Shown in pieces: positions 1 through 6,849 of a DNA stretch of 16,950 bases. The translations under genes and the position numbers were made by a program. Source of the DNA: Christensenella sp. UBA1224 (GTDB taxonomy: Bacteria > Bacillota > Clostridia > Christensenellales > Aristaeellaceae); the NCBI GenBank assembly GCA_002309235.1, contig DBXA01000099.1:1-16950 (forward strand), written 5' to 3'. The notes beneath the pieces are model-generated. The model did not search any database, was not told where the DNA came from, and saw only the letters and a list, made by a program, of their open reading frames with translations. Every line of letters starts with the position of its first letter. The first letter of the stretch is position 1.

Positions 1-1103
1 CCGTAAAGCAGCTGGCGGACCAGCGCCTCACCCGAGGGAACATTAGCATCCGCCTCTACCCAGGAGTTACCGATCAGTTCCCATCGGCCTTCCGCGACAC
101 GCTTCTTTATCTGTTCGAATAATTCGGGATAATACTTCTTCACCTGAGCATATTGCCATGGCTGGCTGTGCGCGAAGACATGGTCTGGATACTGCTCCAT
201 AAGCGTCAGAGTATTTGAGAATGTCTTTGCCGCTTTACGAACGGTCTCCTTCACCGGCCAGAGCCACGCCGTATCGATATGCGAATTGCCTGTAAAGACG
301 ATATGACCGAAAGGAGTGTATTCAATCGCCTCCAAACCTTCATGCAGTATAGCGGAAGCCCCTGGTATGGAAGCAGTCAATCTCTCACGGTCAAAGTCCA
401 CATCCACGCTGTTGAGTGATCTCTGCAGTGCGTCAAGTACACGGGAGTACATATAAGAATCCTTGCCGTTCTGATACATATACATCTGTAATTCCCGCGG
501 AACTTTTACATTGCCCTGACGTACACGGTCATAGGGATAAGCGATCTCTTCAAGGGCTTCATAAGTGACGAGACAGTCAAAATAGTATTTCTCGATCGTT
601 TCATCGATCAGTATCAAACGCGAGGAGCGCAGTGTATACTCGATCTCCTGCCGGCCCGCCGCACGGAATTTCATGAATTCCATATAATTCAGCGCGCACT
701 CGGATTCGACATGTATCACGCTGCCGCACAGTGATTCAGGCACCAGCACACGATTACGCTGCTGCTTATTATCCTGCAGGTAAGATGTGACAGCACTTAC
801 GATCTTTCCATTTATGCGCACGATACCTTCACCGCCAAAGTCCAGATCAAGGAACACGCGTCCGCCGCGCCACCCAGCCGGTATCTCAACATCCGCGCTG
901 AACCAGTAAGTCTCGCTGTCAGAGCAGGTCCAATGCCTGCCGGGAGTAAGTATCAGATCACAGGGCTGCCTGTCATACTGACCCGGGCTTATATAGAAAC
1001 CGTGCTCGGCGTGCCATTGTGGAATACTGACGGAATCCAGAGCCGAAAAACCACCGATCTGTTCGATCTTGTTAAGCAGGATCTTTTGCTTCGAAAACTC
1101 CAT
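1..1103 (-). CDS. GH38 alpha-mannosidase, long form, N-terminal part (cut by window edge)
   Basis: Predicted to remove terminal alpha-mannose residues from oligosaccharides or glycans. The frame is open from an ATG at 1103 to the window edge, 367 codons. Residues 1 to about 260 are the N-terminal region typical of long (about 1,000 aa) bacterial and vacuolar-type alpha-mannosidases. The GH38 catalytic domain begins near residue 265 with GNSHIDTAWLWP; His275 and Asp277 match the zinc ligands of the family. WVEADANVPSGEALVRQ near residues 348-364 is a second strong GH38 signature. The nucleophile Asp and the rest of the enzyme lie outside the window. There is no signal peptide, so it probably acts in the cytoplasm on imported oligosaccharides. 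A GGAG site 9 nt upstream supports the start. It follows the propeller gene by 21 nt and is the last visible gene of the leftward operon. Confidence 0.93.
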   Translation of the reverse strand, partial: MEFSKQKILLNKIEQIGGFSALDSVSIPQWHAEHGFYISPGQYDRQPCDLILTPGRHWTCSDSETYWFSADVEIPAGWRGGRVFLDLDFGGEGIVRINGKIVSAVTSYLQDNKQQRNRVLVPESLCGSVIHVESECALNYMEFMKFRAAGRQEIEYTLRSSRLILIDETIEKYYFDCLVTYEALEEIAYPYDRVRQGNVKVPRELQMYMYQNGKDSYMYSRVLDALQRSLNSVDVDFDRERLTASIPGASAILHEGLEAIEYTPFGHIVFTGNSHIDTAWLWPVKETVRKAAKTFSNTLTLMEQYPDHVFAHSQPWQYAQVKKYYPELFEQIKKRVAEGRWELIGNSWVEADANVPSGEALVRQLLY

Positions 1104-1124
1104 GATTCTACTCTCCATTCATGC

Positions 1125-2183
1125 TTATCGAGCCATACGCGCCAGCAGTTCTTCAGGTAGCTCCGCCAGATACACATGCCCCACGCCGGTCGCATTTGAA
1201 TTATAAATGACATATTTCATATCCGGACTGAATGAAGGATGCGGATGTGTCCAGGAAGGATGCGAGCACGTACTGCCTGGGCGGCAGACAAGTTCGACCT
1301 TCTCAGTGGCCACATTAATAATTCGCAAACCATCATCAGGCCAATTTGTATCCGAAACCATCCATTTTCCGTCCATACTGCAGGATGCATGCCAGTAGTG
1401 CAGGTCTTTCGCAACAACATGAGGAGCACTGTCTCCTTCACCCCAGAGCACTATTCCCCAATGCTCGCTATCACGATTGGTCATGAGCTTTTTCGTATCC
1501 CCTACCCACATCCAGTGGCCGTTGCCGAAAGGCAGATCCAGCATGTGGAAATTTGTCCCATCGCTATTCATGCAGAACAGATTATGATCCGGCCAGGCAG
1601 GATCATGGCATTGAACAGCCAGAAGCTTGCCTTCATAAGGTTCGATCTGTGTATGTGTTATCTGCCGTTCGCACTCATAAACAATTTCGCAGCCACTCCC
1701 ATCCGTCGAATACCTGAGTACAGCCATGTGTCCGTTGTCGAGCGTTGCTTCCGCATACAGATATTTGTCATCAATGGTCAGAGAAGAACATCCGTCGGAT
1801 TTGGCAACAGCCTGTCCGTGACAAATGTCATCCTGTTCGAATGTGTTGATATCCACGCGTACTAGCGTTCCGTTTCGCAGATAGTACAGATATTTACCGC
1901 TGTAGGATAATATCGGCGATGCAACATCGTCTTCATCTGTCAGCTGGATCAGATTGTGTCCGTCAGTATCGACCCTGAACACGTCGATCTGTCCAAAGCG
2001 TGCTGAACGTGTCGATCTGAAAACCAAAGTCTTGCTGTCAGGGGTAAATTGATTAATGTGGAAATAGAACTTTGCATTTGAGACCGGGAAGTCCGTCAGT
2101 TGGGTAATCCTGTACCCGGTCGTCGGGTCTGAAAAAAAACGGCGTTCACTTGAATACTGATGTCCGCGCAGACAATCCTTCAT
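1125..2183 (-). CDS. Oligogalacturonate-lyase-like (PL22-type) beta-propeller protein
   Basis: A 352 aa protein of repeated blades in the TolB/WD40-like propeller style, for example QFTPDSKTLVF near 45-55, LSYSGKYLYY near 92-101 and FSPDMKYVIY near 318-327. Length and blade pattern resemble oligogalacturonate lyases (family PL22), which cleave short unsaturated galacturonides in the cytoplasm. The HPHPSFSPD stretch (His313, His315) has the H-x-H spacing of the PL22 metal site as I recall it, but the Gln expected three residues before the first His appears to be Ser310. Other histidines at 177, 223 and 265 could contribute. No signal peptide is seen. The frame extends upstream to 2408, but ATG 2183 is preferred because AGGAAGG lies just before it and it avoids overlapping the solute-binding protein gene. 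True substrate is unknown; a non-pectin lyase or a non-catalytic propeller is possible. Confidence 0.62.
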   Translation of the reverse strand: MKDCLRGHQYSSERRFFSDPTTGYRITQLTDFPVSNAKFYFHINQFTPDSKTLVFRSTRSARFGQIDVFRVDTDGHNLIQLTDEDDVASPILSYSGKYLYYLRNGTLVRVDINTFEQDDICHGQAVAKSDGCSSLTIDDKYLYAEATLDNGHMAVLRYSTDGSGCEIVYECERQITHTQIEPYEGKLLAVQCHDPAWPDHNLFCMNSDGTNFHMLDLPFGNGHWMWVGDTKKLMTNRDSEHWGIVLWGEGDSAPHVVAKDLHYWHASCSMDGKWMVSDTNWPDDGLRIINVATEKVELVCRPGSTCSHPSWTHPHPSFSPDMKYVIYNSNATGVGHVYLAELPEELLARMAR

Positions 2184-2224
2184 CGTTTTGACCTTCCTAA
2201 GCATTAGAAATTTGATAAACGTGA

Positions 2225-2249
2225 GGGGCGAGCCAATCAAGCCCGCCCC
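2225..2249 (-). promoter_or_regulatory. Intercistronic stem-loop after the solute-binding protein gene
   Basis: A 9 bp arm pair (2241-2249 with 2225-2233) encloses a 7 nt loop, starting 16 nt after the SBP stop. On the leftward transcript all nine pairs form, eight Watson-Crick and one G-U; on the rightward strand the same position is an A-C mismatch, so the structure favours the operon mRNA. No U tract follows in the leftward direction, so it is not a classical terminator. By analogy with malE-malF type hairpins it may protect the 3' end of the binding-protein mRNA and lower expression of the two downstream enzymes. Function is inferred. Confidence 0.6.
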
Positions 2250-2265
2250 GCTTTTTGAAACAGTA

Positions 2266-3861
2266 TTACGGATTCTGAGCGTCGTAGCCCTGCTGATAGA
2301 TATCTCGGATAATGTTGCAGCCCAGAGATTCCATGTTGGCAACATAGCTGTCCCACTGTGCTTCGATATCCATATCACCGATGATAAACTTGACAAAGGC
2401 TTCATCACGATAGGTATCGAGGTCGCCGCTCAGATTGCTGATCTCAACAGCCTGCTCGTTGGTGGGGATAGGAGTCTGCCAGGTAACATAAGTGATGTCA
2501 ACGACATTGTCCAGGCACTGCATCGTCCAGGCCTTCTTAGCTTCATCCTCAGTAAGATAATCGGCAAGCAGTCCGGCCATCTGACGGTCATCCGCTGTCA
2601 GGCGGGCGAAATAGTTGGTGCCGATAAAGGCGGAAGCATCATCAAGAGTCTCCTGCCAGTTGGGGATATTGACAACGAAGCCGTCCTTCATCCGATAATT
2701 CAGACCTTCAATACCGCAGGTATTCAGACCATAGCCTTCGCCGTAAAGCATATAGTCGAAAAGACGGATCGCAGCGATCTTATCGGAGCAATCGGTAGTG
2801 ATTGCATAAGAACGCCAGATGGAAGCGGTCAGCTCCAGCGGATAGCAGGGGGTATAGTTATCATCAGCAACAAACGCGACAGGCATCCAGACTGCGCCGG
2901 GAGTGTTGCTCTGGACGGAATTGGTGGGATTGTTCCAATCGACCATCTGAGTGATGCCCTGACGGCATACGATACCAGCAGTACCAGTGGCAATGCGGGA
3001 ATCCTTGGTGGTACCGTCAACAGACTGGAAATCCTTGGGGATCAGTCCATCCAAATAGGCATTGTGCATCCAAGTCAGGAAGTCCTTATAATCGTCACTG
3101 GTCCACTCATAGACTACAGTGCCATCATGTACTACCCAGCCGCTGCCGGTGCACAGGGACAGACCGAAAGCGGAACCCAGCTGCTTGTACTCATACAGGC
3201 TGCCAGCAACGAATCCATACTCATCGGCATTTCCGTTACCGTTGGGATCGCTGGATACAAAAGCTTTAGCTGCGGCATAAAGGTCATCTGCATTCTTGAC
3301 CTCATCGAGTCCCAGCAGATCCAGCCAGTCCTTGCGGATCTGGACAGCATTGCCGCGATGGTTGGAAACATTTGCATCGCCGAAAGCAACGATAGCGCCG
3401 TCAGGCATGGTGATGCCGCTCTTGTAGGCAGGATAATCAGCAAAAAGGCGCTGAATGTTGGGAGCATAGTCATTGATAAGATCAGTCAGATTCTCAATGA
3501 TGCCGTCATTGTAATAGCGAACCAGATGCGCGCCATCCGCAGTGCCCTGCAGGCAAACGATATCCGGAATGTCGTTCATGGAAGCCATGCGCAGCTCCAT
3601 GACCTGCTGATATTCGCCATTGGGGACGACGTCCCACTTGATGGTGATGCCGGTCTGCTTCTGGATCTCATTCCAGACCAGAGCGTTGCCATTAAGGAAG
3701 CTCGTGCCGGCGGACTCACTGTCGCGGCCCATCCAGATCAGTTCGGTGGGTTCGGAAACGATAGGAAGAGTATAATCACCCTTCTCATAAGTGTTCTCGG
3801 CCATAGCCACGGTCGAAAGAGCCAGCATCATAGCCAGGGCGATTACCAGAATCTTTTTCAT
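2266..3861 (-). CDS. Extracellular solute-binding protein of an LplA-type sugar ABC transporter
   Basis: A 531 aa protein that would capture an oligosaccharide outside the cell and hand it to the two permeases encoded just upstream. It has a clear signal peptide (KK, hydrophobic core, STVAMA then E at about 21/22). The mature part begins with a typical family-1 binding-protein region (NGNALVWNEIQKQTG, residues 57-71) and carries an SSDPNGNGNADEYGF segment that is common in LplA-type proteins. There is no Cys at the cleavage site, so it is not an evident lipoprotein, although Gram-positive binding proteins usually are. Start ATG 3861 is set by an AAGGAGG box 7 nt upstream. A 124 bp gap (3862-3985) separates it from the second permease; it holds only the ribosome binding site and no convincing terminator. 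Substrate specificity cannot be read from sequence. Confidence 0.95.
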   Translation of the reverse strand: MKKILVIALAMMLALSTVAMAENTYEKGDYTLPIVSEPTELIWMGRDSESAGTSFLNGNALVWNEIQKQTGITIKWDVVPNGEYQQVMELRMASMNDIPDIVCLQGTADGAHLVRYYNDGIIENLTDLINDYAPNIQRLFADYPAYKSGITMPDGAIVAFGDANVSNHRGNAVQIRKDWLDLLGLDEVKNADDLYAAAKAFVSSDPNGNGNADEYGFVAGSLYEYKQLGSAFGLSLCTGSGWVVHDGTVVYEWTSDDYKDFLTWMHNAYLDGLIPKDFQSVDGTTKDSRIATGTAGIVCRQGITQMVDWNNPTNSVQSNTPGAVWMPVAFVADDNYTPCYPLELTASIWRSYAITTDCSDKIAAIRLFDYMLYGEGYGLNTCGIEGLNYRMKDGFVVNIPNWQETLDDASAFIGTNYFARLTADDRQMAGLLADYLTEDEAKKAWTMQCLDNVVDITYVTWQTPIPTNEQAVEISNLSGDLDTYRDEAFVKFIIGDMDIEAQWDSYVANMESLGCNIIRDIYQQGYDAQNP

Positions 3862-3985
3862 TGCTTTTCCTCCTTGTGTATTGCGTGTAGATGCATCCAG
3901 TAGTAAAAAATGACATGAGCATTACTTCCCTTGCATCCCTCCCTCATTAGGTTAATCGTCGCTATACCCAACTGTCAGATATCCG

Positions 3986-4888
3986 TTATGCTTTCAGCGC
4001 TCCGACCATAACGCCTTTTGCAAAATACTTTTGAAAGAACGGATATACAAACAGTATTGGAGCCATGGTAACAATGATCGAGCAATATTTAAGCTGCTGG
4101 GTAATGGCGTTCAGCTTGAGAGGATCAGAAATCATTTCGGCGTCCTCCATTCCGTCCGCAGTGAAGGTCGTTGTACCCAGTATCAATATGCGCCGCAGAT
4201 AAAGTGCCAGAGGCATTTTGTCCGCATCACGCAGATAGACCATCGCATTGTAGAAATTATTCCAGTGCCCGACACCATAATACAGCGCAAGCACAGCTGT
4301 AATAGCTTTTGCCAGAGGTACAACGATATAGCAGAATATCTGGACATCGTTTGCACCATCTATTTTGGCAGATTCACTCATTTCATCCGGGATATTGGTC
4401 GAGAAGAAAACACGTGCCATTACCAGATTAGTCACATTTACAGCTCCCGGTATTATCATGACCCATCGCGTATTATCCATATGCAGATTCTGTATCAGCA
4501 GATAGAACGGAACCAGGCCGCCCCCGAAAAACATCGTGGCTGAAAAAAGGAACATGACGATACCACGAAAACGATAAGCCTTTCTGGAAAGCGGATAAGC
4601 TGCCGCAAGAGTGATCACCAGGTTAATAACAGTTCCGGCTATAGTATAGAAAAGCGTATTCCCGTATGCGGTAATTATCTGGTTGTCGGAGAAAATCCGT
4701 CTGTAGCCATCCAGCGTAAGGCCTTTAGGAAGGAGAACTACCTCATTGCGGATGATCGCGTTGAGATCACTGACAGATCCCGACAGGATCAGTACAAACG
4801 GGTAAAGCGTGGTCAAAGCGATCAGTATGAGGAAAATGCAATTGAATCCGTCAAATACCTTATCACCGACAGATTTCTTGATCTTCAC
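3986..4888 (-). CDS. Sugar ABC transporter permease, MalG/LplC type
   Basis: Inner-membrane half of the importer, about 300 aa, with roughly six hydrophobic segments. It carries the EAA loop that docks the ATPase (SAKIDGANDVQIFCYIVVPL, about residues 185-205) and the family's C-terminal ending KYFAKGVMVGALKA. The LplC/YtcP class transports oligosaccharides. No ATPase gene is nearby; these systems often share an MsmX-type ATPase encoded elsewhere. The frame has two in-phase GTG codons, at 4894 and 4888. The AGGAGG box overlaps the TAA of the preceding permease and leaves only about 2 nt before GTG 4894 but about 8 nt before GTG 4888, so 4888 is the likelier start (MKIKKSVGDK). The overlap of ribosome binding site and stop codon implies translational coupling of the two permeases, which pair as a heterodimer. 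Confidence 0.94.
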   Translation of the reverse strand: MKIKKSVGDKVFDGFNCIFLILIALTTLYPFVLILSGSVSDLNAIIRNEVVLLPKGLTLDGYRRIFSDNQIITAYGNTLFYTIAGTVINLVITLAAAYPLSRKAYRFRGIVMFLFSATMFFGGGLVPFYLLIQNLHMDNTRWVMIIPGAVNVTNLVMARVFFSTNIPDEMSESAKIDGANDVQIFCYIVVPLAKAITAVLALYYGVGHWNNFYNAMVYLRDADKMPLALYLRRILILGTTTFTADGMEDAEMISDPLKLNAITQQLKYCSIIVTMAPILFVYPFFQKYFAKGVMVGALKA

Positions 4889-4901
4889 GTCCACACCCTC
4901 C

Positions 4902-5855
4902 TTACCACAGTGAGATCTCGGTCACACGTTTGCTTATATAGTTGACGATAACTATCAATACAAAATTAACAACGTTATTGAACAGATCCACTGCAGTACC
5001 GAATGCGAACTGTCCGCCAGCTATCGCCTTTCGATGAACATATGTCGAAATGACATCCGCCACATCATATATTCCCGGATTATACATAAGCAGTATCTTA
5101 TCCTTGCCGACACTCAGGACACCGCCCAGTGCCATTATCAGCAGAATAACAATTGTCGGCAATATCGTCGGGAGCGATACATGCCATACACGCTGAAACC
5201 TGTTCGCCCCATCGATCTGCGCGGCCTCATATAGTTCGGGAGAGACGCCTGCCAATGCCGCCAGGTAAATGATCGAGCTCCAACCGAAGCTCTGCCATAT
5301 ACCGGATATAAAATACAGTGTCCGGAACCAACGTGCACTTTCCATAAAGGCTATGCTTTCACCGCCCATAGAAACGATGAGCATATTTACGATGCCGATC
5401 TCAGGGCTGAATAGGATTCGCATGATGCCGACTACAATGACCACAGACACAAAATGCGGATAATAACTGACTGTCTGAATCAGGCTTCTCATTTTCCTGT
5501 ACGGCAATTCATTGAGGAGCAATGCAAATATGATCGGTATAGGGAATGAAAACAGCACCGACCCAATACTTAAGAATACGGTATTACGGATCAGACGGCC
5601 AAAGTAAATAGAATTGAAGAACGATTCAAAATTCTTCATTCCTACCCACGGGCTGCCCCATATACCTTTTCGAATGGAAAAATCCTTAAAAGCCACCTGA
5701 ATGCCATACATGGGCACATAGCAGAATAAAACAATGTATAAGAGCGCAGGAAGTACGAGCAAATGCAGGTATCTGTCCTGCCAGAACTGATGCCAGAAGC
5801 GATACCATTTCCTTTTTCTCTTCAATGTGATGTCAGCAGTGCATCGCACGATCAC
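4902..5855 (-). CDS. Sugar ABC transporter permease, MalF/LplB type
   Basis: A 317 aa membrane protein, partner of the permease that follows it. After a basic N-terminus (KRKRKWYRFW), the first membrane segment LHLLVLPALLYIVLFCYVP and the motif YGIQVAFKDFSIRKGIWGS are typical of LplB/YteP permeases. The EAA loop reads EAAQIDGANRFQRVWHVSLP at about residues 209-228. Start is GTG 5855, overlapping the kinase stop as GTGA; a second in-phase GTG at 5849 is also possible, both downstream of an AGAGGTGG purine stretch. Tight packing with the kinase gene suggests that uptake and phosphorylation are made together. Confidence 0.94.
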   Translation of the reverse strand: MIVRCTADITLKRKRKWYRFWHQFWQDRYLHLLVLPALLYIVLFCYVPMYGIQVAFKDFSIRKGIWGSPWVGMKNFESFFNSIYFGRLIRNTVFLSIGSVLFSFPIPIIFALLLNELPYRKMRSLIQTVSYYPHFVSVVIVVGIMRILFSPEIGIVNMLIVSMGGESIAFMESARWFRTLYFISGIWQSFGWSSIIYLAALAGVSPELYEAAQIDGANRFQRVWHVSLPTILPTIVILLIMALGGVLSVGKDKILLMYNPGIYDVADVISTYVHRKAIAGGQFAFGTAVDLFNNVVNFVLIVIVNYISKRVTEISLW

Positions 5856-6847
5856 TCCACCTCTTCAGACCACAGGTCCAGGATCTCTTCTTTGGTTGCT
5901 GTTCCTGTCATACCAAGCTTACGAATGGTTATGGATGAAGCCATACTGCCTATAGAAGCCGCCTCGCATGGATCCGCTCCGACAGCCAAAGCCATGGCAA
6001 AGCTCGCAAGGAATGTATCTCCCGCACCGCAGATATCAAAGGGTGGTTCCGACGGCCAGGCCGGAATATGCGTTGCTTTGCTGCCGTCTGATAAATAGCA
6101 GCCTTTCTCACCAGCAGTAACTATTGCTGTCCGCCCCGTTTTACCGGCAAGCTGTTCGCATGCCTCGGTGCAATTCATCTGAACACCAAGCGCACGAGCC
6201 GCTTCGATCTCATTCGGTTTTACGATCACATCCCGATACAGAGCTATATTGTCACGGCTGTCGACCACGACCTTTAGTCCTTCACGGCTGAAGCGCATAA
6301 CGGCTTCACGTACTCTTGGAGTCACACAACCGTTCATCATCTGATCACACACACAGAGTACGTCCATGTCACCTGCCACCGAAAGCAGCATGTTTATAAG
6401 CTCATTTTCAGCATCTTCACTCAACGGCTGATCATTCTCAAAATCAAGCCTGGCCTGTTCCTGAACTGCATCACCGAAGCCGTGCAGCATAGGCTTGATA
6501 TACGCATTGGTCTTCCTGCCCTCACATGTAACAAGGCATACTTCGGCGCCGAGGTTCACAAGTTCTTTCTTCAACAGCGTTCCGCGCCAGTCAATGCCAT
6601 ACGCTCCAAGCAGTATCAGCTTTCCGGGTCCGAGCGCTGCGATATTACATGCAACGTTGCCTGCAGCCCCGAGGCTGATCTTTTCTTCAATGATCGGAAG
6701 AGGAAAATGCGGAGTCTCCCGTGACAATGAGGAGCGCGTCATATCGGCGTGCCAGTACATATCAAGGCAGAAATCACCCAGAACACCAATACGGGCATGA
6801 TGCATCTCATCCAATAATGCATTCAGCCTATCTCTTGTCCAGGCCAT
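5852..6847 (-). CDS. PfkB-family sugar kinase, RfaE/HldE kinase-domain-like
   Basis: A 331 aa cytoplasmic kinase. Within PfkB it looks closest to the kinase domain of HldE/RfaE, which phosphorylates D-glycero-D-manno-heptose 7-phosphate. Supporting features are GDFCLDMYW near residue 24, SRETPHFPLPIIEE followed by GAAGNVACNIAALG, ARLDFEND, and the C-terminal GAGDTF motif with catalytic-base Asp near 277. The adenylyltransferase domain of HldE is absent and no partner for it is seen. A GTG at 6853 would overlap the preceding stop, but the GGGGGAGAG box is about 9 nt from ATG 6847, so that ATG is preferred. Because the gene sits between the HAD fusion and the transporter, a catabolic substrate (a hexose, heptose or sugar phosphate) is more plausible than lipopolysaccharide synthesis; this is inference. 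Other PfkB specificities remain possible. Confidence 0.87.
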   Translation of the reverse strand: MAWTRDRLNALLDEMHHARIGVLGDFCLDMYWHADMTRSSLSRETPHFPLPIIEEKISLGAAGNVACNIAALGPGKLILLGAYGIDWRGTLLKKELVNLGAEVCLVTCEGRKTNAYIKPMLHGFGDAVQEQARLDFENDQPLSEDAENELINMLLSVAGDMDVLCVCDQMMNGCVTPRVREAVMRFSREGLKVVVDSRDNIALYRDVIVKPNEIEAARALGVQMNCTEACEQLAGKTGRTAIVTAGEKGCYLSDGSKATHIPAWPSEPPFDICGAGDTFLASFAMALAVGADPCEAASIGSMASSITIRKLGMTGTATKEEILDLWSEEVE

Positions 6848-6849
6848 AT

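Noticed and set aside
1239..1865. A 208-codon plus-strand frame opposite the propeller gene
   Set aside because: No family features or start signal; it lies wholly inside a well-supported gene on the other strand.
2225..2256. Rho-independent terminator on the plus strand (GC stem followed by GCTTTTTG)
   Set aside because: No rightward gene ends here, and the stem pairs less well on this strand than on the leftward transcript.
2188..3903. A 571-codon open frame on the plus strand opposite the solute-binding protein gene
   Set aside because: It has no ribosome binding site or recognisable domain, and it mirrors a gene with a signal peptide, a strong ribosome binding site and clear family motifs. 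It is a codon-bias shadow.
3862..3985. Possible attenuator hairpin between the second permease and solute-binding protein genes
   Set aside because: The best stem before the T run in the leftward RNA is about 4 bp with a 7 nt loop, too weak to claim.
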